From: Myxococcota bacterium | GTDB taxonomy: Bacteria; Myxococcota_A; Bradymonadia; UBA7976; UBA1532 | Assembly: GCA_018813065.1 (NCBI GenBank) | Contig: JAHJCH010000359.1 | Span: forward strand, 1-46,524 | Direction of reading: 5' to 3' | Length of the DNA stretch: 46,524 nucleotides | Part shown: positions 26,300 to 34,960 of the stretch, piece by piece | Position numbering within the stretch: the first letter of the stretch is position 1 | How the letters are laid out: every line of letters starts with the position of its first letter | Translations under genes and position numbers: made by a program | The notes under the pieces: generated by a model | The model's input: only the letters and a program-made list of their open reading frames with translations | What the model was told of the DNA's origin: nothing | Database searches by the model: none

Positions 26300-27874
26300 T
26301 CAACCCCGAATATCGGCGTTCGACCAGCCCGTGCCCCCCGCCAGGTATTTCAGCTCATCGGCGCTCAAGCTCTGGGAGAGCGAGATCTGCGTCACGCCAC
26401 GCGCGCCGCTGTCGCGCTCAGTGGCGGTGACGCGCACCAGGCCGCTGGCGTCGATCTGGAAGCTGACGGCGATGACCAGCTCCCCTCGCGAGGCGATGCG
26501 GAAGCCGCTGAAGTCAAACTCCCCCAGCATCTCGTTGTGCTTGGCCTCCTTGTGCTCCCCTTGATAGATGCGGATGCGCACCCGCTCTTGACCATCCCGC
26601 GCGGTGACGAAGTTCTTGGTGTACTCGATGGGGATCGGCGTGTTCTTGGGGATGACGATCTCTGTGTAGCCGCCGACGGTCGCCACCCGCAGGCTCAGGG
26701 GCGTGACGTCGATGAGCACCGCGTTGGACTTGCGGTTGACCAGCTGATCGGCGTGGATGGCGGCGCCGAGGGCCACCGCCTCCTCGGGGCTGACGCTGAT
26801 CTGCACATGCTGGTTGAAGTACGCCTCCACCGCCGAGCGGATAAAGCGGCTGCGTGACTGCCCGCCGACCAAGACCACGCCGTCGATCTCGTGGACCTTG
26901 CAGGCGCCCGCCTGGAGGGCCTCATCACAGACCGCGAAGGTGCGCTGCACCAGGTGATAGGTCATCTGCGCCAGCTGACTTACGCTCAAGACCGCCGAGA
27001 GGGTCAGCGGCCCCTCCTCATCGCTGACGATGTCGGGGATCGACACCTCCACCTGATCCGCCTCGGAGAGCTGGATCTTGGCCCACTCCGAGTGCTCCTT
27101 AAGGTGCTGCATCGCCAGCGGGTGCTCTCGCAGATCAATGCCGGTCTGCTGGAAGAACGCCCCAGTGAGGTAGTCCATGATGCGGCGATCAAAGTCATCA
27201 CCGCCGAGGAAGGTGTCACCGGCGGTGGAGCGCACCTCAAAGACATCGCGGTTGATGTCCAAGAGCGTGATGTCAAAGGTGCCGCCGCCGAGATCATAGA
27301 CGGCGACGCGCTGCTGATACTCCTGATCATAGCCATAGGCGAGGGCCACGGCGGTGGGCTCGTTGATGATCTTGAGGACCTCTAACCCCGCGATTTGACA
27401 GGCATCCTTGGTGGCTTGACGTTGGTTGTCGTTGAAGTGCGCCGGGACCGTGATGACCACCGCGCTGACGGGCTGATTGAGGTAGTTCTCGGCGATGCGC
27501 TTAAGCTCGGCGATGATGATGCTGCTGATCTCAGGGATCGGCATCGTGCGGCCACGCACCTCGACGCGCACATCGCGGTTGGGGCCCTCCACCAGCCGAT
27601 AGGGCAAGACCTCCCGCGCCTTCTTGACCTCCTCGGAGAAGAAGAAGCGCCCCATCAGCCGCTTGAAGGAATAGAGCGTGTTCTCTGGATCGATGAGGAG
27701 GTTCTTCTTGGCCCGGCTGCCGACGAGGGGCTCGCCGCTGGTGGGGAAGTAGATGGCTGAGGGGTGCAGGTACTCACCCCACTCATTGGGGATGATCTTG
27801 GCCTCCCCGTTCTCCACCACCGCCACGAGGCTGTTGCTCGTGCCGAGATCAATCCCAATGGCGATCTCACTCAT
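26300..27874 (-). CDS. Hsp70-family chaperone lacking the C-terminal lid
   Basis: 524 residues. The nucleotide-binding domain is complete: [13 protein letters not shown] (phosphate 1), [27 protein letters not shown] (phosphate 2) and [13 protein letters not shown] (adenosine motif). The substrate-binding beta domain follows ([16 protein letters not shown], then IPIEYTKNF and VRIRIYQGE), but the chain stops after about 20 residues beyond it, so the helical lid of DnaK (about 100 residues) is absent. This resembles the short Hsp70 paralogues common in Myxococcota rather than DnaK or HscA. It has a strong GAGGAGG site. There is no J-protein or GrpE beside it. A lidless Hsp70 would release clients fast or act as a scaffold. 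Confidence 0.92.
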   Translation of the reverse strand: MSEIAIGIDLGTSNSLVAVVENGEAKIIPNEWGEYLHPSAIYFPTSGEPLVGSRAKKNLLIDPENTLYSFKRLMGRFFFSEEVKKAREVLPYRLVEGPNRDVRVEVRGRTMPIPEISSIIIAELKRIAENYLNQPVSAVVITVPAHFNDNQRQATKDACQIAGLEVLKIINEPTAVALAYGYDQEYQQRVAVYDLGGGTFDITLLDINRDVFEVRSTAGDTFLGGDDFDRRIMDYLTGAFFQQTGIDLREHPLAMQHLKEHSEWAKIQLSEADQVEVSIPDIVSDEEGPLTLSAVLSVSQLAQMTYHLVQRTFAVCDEALQAGACKVHEIDGVVLVGGQSRSRFIRSAVEAYFNQHVQISVSPEEAVALGAAIHADQLVNRKSNAVLIDVTPLSLRVATVGGYTEIVIPKNTPIPIEYTKNFVTARDGQERVRIRIYQGEHKEAKHNEMLGEFDFSGFRIASRGELVIAVSFQIDASGLVRVTATERDSGARGVTQISLSQSLSADELKYLAGGTGWSNADIRG

Positions 27875-27953
27875 ACGCCCTCCTCAAGAGATGGCGCCCA
27901 GGATAACTCCGCCTCCGCGCGCTGTCATTATCCTCTCAGGGCGTAAGAAGCGC

Positions 27954-29411
27954 TCAGCGGGCGAAGAAGGCGCGCGCGGCGGGGTGCAGCGGCAGGGTCA
28001 AGCCGATCTGCGCGGTGTCACGGGAGATAAAGTAGGCCTGGAGGCTCTCCTTGGAGAGCGCATCGACGTGGCTGAAGAGCGTCTCCAGCACCCGCGCGAT
28101 CTCCGAGGTGGGCGCGTCGGCGCGGGCGATGAGCATGGCGGTGACGCCCACCGTCGTGCAGGTGCGCTCCATCCCGGCGTAAACCCTGGGGATCTCCAGA
28201 GGCAAGAGGAAGGGCGCCTTGGCGGTGATGACCTTGAGCGTCTCGGCGTCGAGGGAGATCAAGCGCACGGGCTGGCGGGTGGCGAGGTTATGGATCAGCG
28301 GAGAGGGGAAGGCGCTGGTGAAGAACATGGCGTCGATCTCCCCCGCCTCCAGCGCGGTGACGGCCTCGCGCGGGGCGCGCTCCCCCAAGGCCTTGAGATC
28401 CTTGGGCGCCAGCCGCGCCGCCTCCAAGATCGCCAGGGCGTTGGCGCGCACGCCGGAGCCCCGCGCGCCGACGTTGATCGCCCGCCCCTTTAGATCCGCC
28501 AGTGAGTACACATCAGAGCGCGCCAGCGTGATGATCTGCACCGCCTCGGGGTAGAGCGAGGCCAGGGCGCGCAGATCGGGGTGGGGCACCTCAAAGCGCC
28601 CTTGCCCGTTATAGGCCTGGCGGGCCACGTCGTTTTGGCTATAGCCCACCATCACCTCCCCGGCCTGCACGAGCCGACAGTTCTCCTCGCTGCCTCGGGT
28701 GGGGAAGGCCGTCGCGCTCTTGACCTTGGTGTGAAGCAGCTTGGCTAAGCCGCTGCCTTGCCGAAAATACTCGCCGCCGGGGGCGCCCGTGGCGAAGGTC
28801 ACCTCGCCGCGCGCCCGCGCGACCTTGCGCTGCGTCGCCGCCAAGAGCTGATCCAGCGCCTCATCGAGCCCAGCGATCTCCATGGGGGCCTTGGCCTTAT
28901 GCAGCGCCTTGCCCAGCGCGGCGATCTCATCGAGCTTTTGACGATATGGCAGCTTCTCATCATTGGCCGTCGGCGCCGCGCGCTTCTTCTCTGTCATCCT
29001 CCGAGAGACACGCCGCCAGTCCGCGCCGTCCTCGACGAAGGTCGCCGTGCCGAAGATCCTCAGCTGATCACCCGCCTTGTTCCCGTTGGGCTCCACACCC
29101 TCCACGCCGTTGACCGTGGCGCCCATGATGGAGATCAACGAATTTACGTTAAGCTGATCCCAATCAGAGAGCTTGTAATCCTTTTTAAATTTCACGATCG
29201 CTTTAAAATATACAAGTAAATGATCTCGATCATCATGATCTACGCTAAAAGGATAATGTCCACGGCGCTTAAGATGGCTAATTTCAAAGGTATTTAAACC
29301 AAAAGCTGTGTCTAAATGTGCTTGAAGCTCTTTTGACAAAGAATCGCTATTCGGACCTTGCGCGCAGCCGCACATAAAAAAGAAGAAAGAGAGGATTATG
29401 AGCTTTTTCAT
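27954..29411 (-). CDS. TAXI-family solute-binding lipoprotein
   Basis: 485 residues. The signal peptide (LIILSFFFFMCGC) has Cys residues suited to lipidation. Residues about 20-190 form an extra N-terminal domain not seen in normal TAXI proteins. Residues about 195-485 match the TAXI/TRAP substrate-binding fold: FATGAPGGEYFRQGSGLAKL, EENCRLVQAGEVMVGYSQND, a conserved LADLKGRAINVGARGSGVR (Gly-rich ligand loop) and the late HPAARAFF. TAXI proteins bind small organic anions such as glutamate, 2-oxoglutarate or other carboxylates and normally feed a DctQM-type membrane fusion. No such subunit is here: the only partner is the GltS-type permease, whose stop is 8 bases upstream. The first 280 bases are AT-rich. 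Confidence 0.85.
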   Translation of the reverse strand: MKKLIILSFFFFMCGCAQGPNSDSLSKELQAHLDTAFGLNTFEISHLKRRGHYPFSVDHDDRDHLLVYFKAIVKFKKDYKLSDWDQLNVNSLISIMGATVNGVEGVEPNGNKAGDQLRIFGTATFVEDGADWRRVSRRMTEKKRAAPTANDEKLPYRQKLDEIAALGKALHKAKAPMEIAGLDEALDQLLAATQRKVARARGEVTFATGAPGGEYFRQGSGLAKLLHTKVKSATAFPTRGSEENCRLVQAGEVMVGYSQNDVARQAYNGQGRFEVPHPDLRALASLYPEAVQIITLARSDVYSLADLKGRAINVGARGSGVRANALAILEAARLAPKDLKALGERAPREAVTALEAGEIDAMFFTSAFPSPLIHNLATRQPVRLISLDAETLKVITAKAPFLLPLEIPRVYAGMERTCTTVGVTAMLIARADAPTSEIARVLETLFSHVDALSKESLQAYFISRDTAQIGLTLPLHPAARAFFAR

Positions 29412-29419
29412 GGTTCACC

Positions 29420-30625
29420 TCATTGAATAAAGGGTAAGGAGAGGTAAAACTGGATAATGAGTGCGTTTGTAATGTCAATAAAGAACGCACCGACCATAGG
29501 CACAACCAAGAAGGCTTGAGGAGAGGCCCCATAGCGCGAGACGAGCGCCTCCATATTAGCGACCGCTGTAGGCGTCGCGCCCATCCCGAAGCCACAGTGC
29601 CCTCCGGCCATAATCGCCGCGTCATAGTCCTTCCCCATCAAGCGGAAGGTGATGAAGTAGGCAAAGAGCGCCATCACCATAGTCTGCACTAATAAGATCA
29701 CCAGCATCGGGCCGGCGAGGTTTAACAGCTCCCAGAGGCGCAAGGACATCAACGCCATCGCCAAGAAGATCGAGAGGCTCATCGTACCCCACTGATCTAC
29801 CGTCTCTTTGTTGATTTTGTAAATCTGTGTCAGGTCCAGGATATTGGCGATGATCATCCCGATGAAGAGGGAGCAGATAAAGGCGGGGGCGGTGATGCCT
29901 CTGCTCTTGAGCCAGCCATAGACGAGGCCACCCAGGGACATGCTCAGGGTGATGATCAGGAGCGTCTCCATCATGCTGCGTGGGGTGACGCGATCATTGC
30001 CCTCGGGGTCATAGGTGACGCCGAGGGTCTGCTCTGCGGCGCTGGCCTCGGGCTTGAGTTGATAGCGCTCCACCAAGCGCTTGGTGACGGGGCCGCCGAT
30101 GACGCCGCCGAGGACGAGGCCGAAGGTGGCGCTGGCCATCGCCAGCTCCATCGCCCCTTGGAGGTTGTGGACACCTTTAAAGATGTCGGCGTACGTCGCG
30201 CCGGTGCCGTGACCGCCGGAGAGCGTAATGGAGCCGCCGATGAGGCCTTGGAGGGGGTGAAGATCGGTGAGGAAGGCCAGGCTGACGCCCACGCCGTTTT
30301 GCACGATGAGGTAGAGGCTGGCGACGCCGAGGAAGAGGAAGACCTTGGGGCCGCCGCGCACCAAGAGCTTGAGGCTGGCGCCCAGCCCCACGGTGGTGAA
30401 GAACACCAGCATCAGCGGTGACTTGAGCGTCATATCAAAGCTCAAGGAGAACCCTGTCTGCGCGTAGATGATGCTGCTGATGAGGGCGAAGGTGATGCCA
30501 CCGACGACCGGCTCAGGGATGTTGTACTCCCGCAGGAAGGGGATCAAGCGGTTGAGCAGGTAGCCGAGGAAGAGGATGGCGAGGGCCGCCGCGCCGGTCT
30601 CGACGAGGCCCAGTTCTAGGGTCAT
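29420..30625 (-). CDS. gltS: Sodium/glutamate symporter GltS
   Basis: 401 residues, about ten to twelve hydrophobic helices, full length for the ESS (GltS) family. Recognisable parts are the first helix LILFLGYLLNRLI-type segment, PEPVVGGITFAL, the HGTGATYADIF segment after the first inverted repeat (the ion/substrate hairpin) and GGHCGFGMGATPTAVANM in the second repeat, both with the Gly-rich re-entrant loop of the family. GltS takes up glutamate with Na+. The ATG has GGAGG six bases ahead. It is followed 8 bases later by a TAXI binding protein, so the two are surely co-transcribed. The substrate could be another dicarboxylate or amino acid. Confidence 0.93.
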   Translation of the reverse strand: MTLELGLVETGAAALAILFLGYLLNRLIPFLREYNIPEPVVGGITFALISSIIYAQTGFSLSFDMTLKSPLMLVFFTTVGLGASLKLLVRGGPKVFLFLGVASLYLIVQNGVGVSLAFLTDLHPLQGLIGGSITLSGGHGTGATYADIFKGVHNLQGAMELAMASATFGLVLGGVIGGPVTKRLVERYQLKPEASAAEQTLGVTYDPEGNDRVTPRSMMETLLIITLSMSLGGLVYGWLKSRGITAPAFICSLFIGMIIANILDLTQIYKINKETVDQWGTMSLSIFLAMALMSLRLWELLNLAGPMLVILLVQTMVMALFAYFITFRLMGKDYDAAIMAGGHCGFGMGATPTAVANMEALVSRYGASPQAFLVVPMVGAFFIDITNALIIQFYLSLPFIQ

Positions 30626-30824
30626 TCAAGCCTCCGGTTTGATGTCTTGCACCCTCCCAGCGGAGGCCGCGCGGCCTACTAAAACATGAACCTGGCGTAA
30701 AGACGAGACACCGCGGGCATTTTCAAGGCGGCGTAGCGCCGCCAAGCGACGGGCTTGGTTTGCGGTTTGATGCTTGAGTGGGCGCTCTGCTAGGGTGCCG
30801 CGCCGCGACGATCTCTTGGAGTTT

Positions 30825-32405
30825 ATGATGCGCGCGCTCCTCCTCCTCTCATCCCTCATCGCCGCCGCCTGCAACAGCAGCGGTGGCGGAGGCGACACCG
30901 CCGACGGGGGCACCGCCCCGCCGCCTGATCCCATCTTTGAGCAGATCCAAGCCCTCACGGCGGGGCTACCCGCGCGCCCTGTTGAGGCGGACTTCATCGC
31001 CGTCGCCGAGCAGATCACAGAGCTACCCCAGGTCAACCGCGCCTGGTACAACGGCGATGAGCTGGGGGTCATCAGCGTGCAGCTTGAGGCGGGCGGCACG
31101 ATCCTCTACCAACATGCTCAAGATGAGCTAAGCGACGATGTGCCCGACATCGATCTTGATCCAAGCCTATTGCTTCACCCTACATGGCAAGCCGACTGGT
31201 CTACCGAGGATCTACAAGAGAAGAAGAGCGACAGCGAAGACTTCGCTACGCGATTCCCCACGGCCTCGGGGGCGCCTGACCCGAGCTTTGCTAAAGACAA
31301 TCAAGTGAGCTGCCCCTCGGAGGGGCGCATCGCTATCGTTGACTTCCTTTGGGTTGAAGGACACAAGCCCAATGCCGCGCCGGGAGATCAAGTCTACGGC
31401 GAAGACTTCTGGGTAGGAGACAAAGACCTCTACACAAGGCTTAAAGCGATGGGTGAGGCTGCTGGATACACAGTAAATATATTCAAAGGCAATCAGATTA
31501 ATCTCAGTAATTTCAAAGACCTTGAAGAATATGACATTGTATTTACTTTTGGGCATGGATCACGTGTTGAAATTGAGACCAAAGACGTTGAAAAAAAGAT
31601 CGAAAAGCATACTGTTGCGTATGCAAATGAAACATTCGATCCAAATAAGACCACTGCGATGGGGATAACCTATCAAGAAGCGTTTGATCGCGGATATATC
31701 TTGCTTGACTCAAAAAATAACATAATTTTAGACCCGACTTTATTTAGAGATCACTATAAGCCCAAAAAAAATCAACTCTGGTTTATGAATCACTGCTGGT
31801 CTGCGCTCTCAGGGAGCGTGAATTTTAGTATAGGGAGCAAAACATGGTCAATTAACCACGACATAAAAACATACAGCATCGCAGAAGGCGTAAAAGATTC
31901 AGGTGTTAAGGTCGTACTCGGCTATGTAACTAAAGCACAAATAAACGCGGTCAGAAACTACTCTATTAAATTTTTTAGAAGGATGTTTGGTGGATACCAA
32001 AGGATGGATATGCCACCACCACCGCATACATATTGGCCTGGCTGCATGACGCCCGCAACATTCTTTAGAGTTGACCCATTTATCGCCAGTTACGCACCAA
32101 GATACAACAATCGCAGCTTATTTGTAATGTTCTCGGAGGATAACAGCATCTACTTTAGAGATCTCTGCGAAGACGGCGGAGCGGGGGCGCACGCGTATAT
32201 GCAATCGTTTGTCTTACAGCACGGTACGCCCGCCACCGCCTTTCAAGGCTGCTGGGACACCTACTGGGGTCATGGAGAGCACCCTTCTGAGCTTGAAGAC
32301 CCCCTCTGCGGGCTGGGGGACCCAGAGACGGATGAGCGGCGCGTAGAACAAGCGGGCTGCTTGGTGAAGATCGCGCGTAAGGTGACAAACACGCTGCTCG
32401 ACTAA
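30825..32405 (+). CDS. Lipoprotein with clan CD (caspase/gingipain-like) peptidase features
   Basis: 526 residues from ATG 30825 (the next codon is also ATG; TTGGAG lies about three bases upstream). A short signal peptide ends in LIAAAC (Cys16 lipobox), followed by an Gly/Asp-rich linker. In the central domain, hydrophobic strand YDIVFTFGHGS ends in His244-Gly, and a second strand LWFMNHCWSA ends in Cys324. A hydrophobic strand running into H-G and a second running into (D/N)xC is the layout of clan CD cysteine peptidases (caspases, gingipains, clostripain). The segment CPSEGRIAIVDFLW before them would be the first strand. I do not recognise a named family. It is AT-rich from about 31430 to 32170, and its stop overlaps that of the converging gene. 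Confidence 0.7.
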   Translation: MMRALLLLSSLIAAACNSSGGGGDTADGGTAPPPDPIFEQIQALTAGLPARPVEADFIAVAEQITELPQVNRAWYNGDELGVISVQLEAGGTILYQHAQDELSDDVPDIDLDPSLLLHPTWQADWSTEDLQEKKSDSEDFATRFPTASGAPDPSFAKDNQVSCPSEGRIAIVDFLWVEGHKPNAAPGDQVYGEDFWVGDKDLYTRLKAMGEAAGYTVNIFKGNQINLSNFKDLEEYDIVFTFGHGSRVEIETKDVEKKIEKHTVAYANETFDPNKTTAMGITYQEAFDRGYILLDSKNNIILDPTLFRDHYKPKKNQLWFMNHCWSALSGSVNFSIGSKTWSINHDIKTYSIAEGVKDSGVKVVLGYVTKAQINAVRNYSIKFFRRMFGGYQRMDMPPPPHTYWPGCMTPATFFRVDPFIASYAPRYNNRSLFVMFSEDNSIYFRDLCEDGGAGAHAYMQSFVLQHGTPATAFQGCWDTYWGHGEHPSELEDPLCGLGDPETDERRVEQAGCLVKIARKVTNTLLD

Positions 32406-34498
32406 GTTTCGCCCTGCCCCGCCACCTCAGCGGCGACGCTGGACCACAGCCGCACTTGATTACGCCCACCGTGCTTGGCGCGATACAGCGCCTTATCTGC
32501 GCGATCGATGAGATCCGACTTCAGTGTGCCATCGAGGGGGAAGCTGGCGACGCCCAAGGAGAGCGTCACGCTCACGGGCCCGATGTCATGCTCAAAGACG
32601 AGGGCCTCCACTTGCTGGCGGACGTGCTCAGCGCGCGAGGCGGCGCCCTCCTCCTCTGCGTCCTCCAAGATGATCACAAACTCCTCCCCGCCGTACCTGG
32701 CGGCGACGTCGAGCTTACGCACAGCTTGACGAAGCACTTTTGCGACCCGTGATAAAACAATATCGCCAAATGGATGACCATAAGTATCGTTAAATCGCTT
32801 AAAATGATCAATATCGGTCAGAATAATCGAAAGAGGACGCTCATTCCGCTTGGCGCGTATCAACATCTTATCAAATGCTTGCTGAAACGTGCGATGATTA
32901 AGCAGACCAGTGAGGCCATCGACCGTCGCCATCTCCTTGATCTGCTCATGGGCGCGGGCGAGATCGATGCGCACCGCCGCTTGGCTGGCGATCAGCTCCA
33001 GCATCTCGCGGTGTGGGGGCTGATCACAGACGCGCGGGCGGACGCTGGCGACGGTGAGCGCGCCGAGGGGCTCACCGTCGGCGTCGAGGAGCGGCATGAT
33101 CAGCAGCGAGCGCATCCTGGGGAGGCGATCGGCGCTGGTGAAGATGGCCTGCGCGTCGAGAAGCTCCCCAGGCGCGGGGCGCGTGCGGCGGGCGGCCACT
33201 GCCTGCCCCACGAGGCCCTCATCCTCGGTGAAGGTGAGGTTCATAAAGCGGGGGGCGTCCTCGCCGACCGCCAACAGCACCCGGTGGAAGCCTTGCTTGG
33301 CGTCTTCCAGGAGGCTGATGACCGCCAGATCGATCTGCACGAGGAGCTGGACCGCCTCCAAGGCCGCCTCAGCCGCCTCGCGCAGCTCCAAGGTCTGGTT
33401 GAGCTTCTGGAGCCCTCGGCTGAAGCGCTCGATGAGGGACAGCTCATGCTTGGTGGCCTTAAAGCGCTGGGTGAAGGCCAGATCGGCGCTCAGCTTCTCC
33501 GCCGTGCGCCGCAGCGCGGTCCGCTCCGCCTCGCTCCAAGGCCGCGCCGAAGCGCGATCCACGCAGAGGACGCCGCCGACGCTGCCCGCCGTCTCGATCG
33601 CCACCGCGAAGACCGCCCCGACCTCTTGGCGATGCGTGTAATAGGGCACATCCCCCCGGCTGGCGGGGCAGATGGCGATCTCACGCGCCTCGCTCAGCGC
33701 GTACCGTAGCGCGCCGGTGTCCTCGGAGAAGGGCCCCTCGCGCAGCGGCCCACAGGTGGTCGCTTGGCTGAAGATGTGAAGCCGCCCTCGATCTCGCCAG
33801 AGGACCACGGCGCTGCTGAGGCCCAGCGCCCCTGAGAGGATCTCCAGCAGGAGGTTAAAGCTCTCAGAGAGCCGCACGGTCTGGACTTGCGGCTGCGGAT
33901 CACCGGGCACCAAGGCGGGCACCCGTCGATGCTGCTCCGTCAGCAGGTTCATGCGCGCCGCCCAGCCGCCCTCGGGCGCCGCCTCATCCTTGATCTCCTC
34001 CAGCGTGGGGCGCGGCAGCGGGAAGACGCGGCGCGCGATCAGCAGCGCGGCGCCGAGGAGGAGCAGCCGCAGGCCCAAGACCCCCCAAGGCTGGCGCCCT
34101 GACGCGGCCAGGGCCAGCTCCATCGCCAAGATCAAGAGCGCCGCAGCGCCCCAGACAATGGGAGGGCGCCGCAGCCGCAGCGCCAATAAGGCGATGAGGC
34201 CCAAGGCGCCGAGGTGTGGCCCATAGCTCGGGCTGAGGCGGCTCAAGGCCCACAATGAGACGATCCACAGCGCCGGCCCCTCAAGCGCGGCGAAGAAGCG
34301 CTCACGTTGCCCTCGGCGGCGGTAGAGATCGACCCCGATGAGCGCGAGGAGCGCGGCGGCGACGCTGATCGTAAACGCGGGGAGCGGGTAGCCCGGATCA
34401 AAGACCCCCACGGACACCGCCGAGGCCCCCAAGACCGCCACCCCCAAGAAGGACCAAGGGGAGACAGCCTCGATGACGTCGCGCCAGCCCAGCCTCAT
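32402..34498 (-). CDS. Membrane diguanylate cyclase with two GAF domains
   Basis: 698 residues. Five or six N-terminal helices (about 15-170) anchor it in the membrane; two GAF-like domains follow (about 205-350 and 360-515), then a GGDEF domain (about 530-690). The active site is RYGGEEF (GGEEF at 603-607), an active variant, and an inhibitory-site RxxD (RKLD, about 594-597) lies five residues before it, so product feedback is expected. It would turn two GTP into c-di-GMP in response to whatever the GAF domains bind. The ATG overlaps the stop of the FtsB-like gene (ATGA), so the two are coupled. Its stop overlaps that of the clan CD-like gene by four bases. Confidence 0.93.
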   Translation of the reverse strand: MRLGWRDVIEAVSPWSFLGVAVLGASAVSVGVFDPGYPLPAFTISVAAALLALIGVDLYRRRGQRERFFAALEGPALWIVSLWALSRLSPSYGPHLGALGLIALLALRLRRPPIVWGAAALLILAMELALAASGRQPWGVLGLRLLLLGAALLIARRVFPLPRPTLEEIKDEAAPEGGWAARMNLLTEQHRRVPALVPGDPQPQVQTVRLSESFNLLLEILSGALGLSSAVVLWRDRGRLHIFSQATTCGPLREGPFSEDTGALRYALSEAREIAICPASRGDVPYYTHRQEVGAVFAVAIETAGSVGGVLCVDRASARPWSEAERTALRRTAEKLSADLAFTQRFKATKHELSLIERFSRGLQKLNQTLELREAAEAALEAVQLLVQIDLAVISLLEDAKQGFHRVLLAVGEDAPRFMNLTFTEDEGLVGQAVAARRTRPAPGELLDAQAIFTSADRLPRMRSLLIMPLLDADGEPLGALTVASVRPRVCDQPPHREMLELIASQAAVRIDLARAHEQIKEMATVDGLTGLLNHRTFQQAFDKMLIRAKRNERPLSIILTDIDHFKRFNDTYGHPFGDIVLSRVAKVLRQAVRKLDVAARYGGEEFVIILEDAEEEGAASRAEHVRQQVEALVFEHDIGPVSVTLSLGVASFPLDGTLKSDLIDRADKALYRAKHGGRNQVRLWSSVAAEVAGQGET

Positions 34499-34794
34499 TG
34501 ATCCTCCTCGAAGCGATAGACGACCTCACCTGGGCGGATCAGGCCCATCTCAGCGCGGGCGTAACGCAAGCTCTCCTCCCCTTGGGGATCTTTGAGGCGC
34601 TCGATCTCATCGTGGAGCGCGGCGATCTCCGCCATCAGCTGATCATTGCGCCGGGCCAGCCGATCCCGGTCTTGCGTCAAGACCCGGTTGTCATCGGCGA
34701 CGCGCGGATCGTGGATGAGCAGGTGAAAGAGCGCGACGAGCGCGATGAGGCAGAGGGGGAGGAGGAGCGCGTTTAAGGCGGGGGGGGATTTCAA
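34495..34794 (-). CDS. ftsB: FtsB/DivIC-like septum formation protein, TTG start
   Basis: 99 residues: one transmembrane helix (LLLPLCLIALVALFHLLI, about 10-28), a coiled coil (about 35-70) and the C-terminal signature RYARAEMGLIRPGEVVYRF, the hallmark of the FtsB/DivIC family of cell-division proteins that bind FtsL and FtsQ. The family and length fit well. No ATG is available: an in-frame TAA lies two codons upstream of the TTG at 34794. The IS607 element starts a few bases further on, so the natural start and promoter may have been replaced. Normally ftsB follows eno; here it drives a c-di-GMP synthase. Confidence 0.88.
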   Translation of the reverse strand: MKSPPALNALLLPLCLIALVALFHLLIHDPRVADDNRVLTQDRDRLARRNDQLMAEIAALHDEIERLKDPQGEESLRYARAEMGLIRPGEVVYRFEEDQ

Positions 34795-34796
34795 GG

Positions 34797-34960
34797 CTTA
34801 ACCGTTCCTCAAAACCGACCAGAACTTCCAGTAGGCATCGAGTTCGAGGCTGTGCCAGTGCCGGGCGCAGAGCCCGATCCCCTGGTAGTAAGCCTGCTGC
34901 CCAACGGTGAGGGCGAGGATGACGAGAGGCGACCTCGTCCGAATCCTGAGGAGCTGTCCC
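34797..34960 (-). ncRNA. Candidate TnpB omega RNA (approximate)
   Basis: In IS200/IS605 and IS607 elements the omega (reRNA) scaffold overlaps the 3' end of tnpB and extends past the element's right end, where flanking DNA supplies the guide. Here the last 50 codons of tnpB code for a low-complexity Ser/Gly tail, as expected for a structural RNA region. The guide would then be read from the FtsB-like gene. Boundaries are inferred from family knowledge; I did not fold it. Confidence 0.35.
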
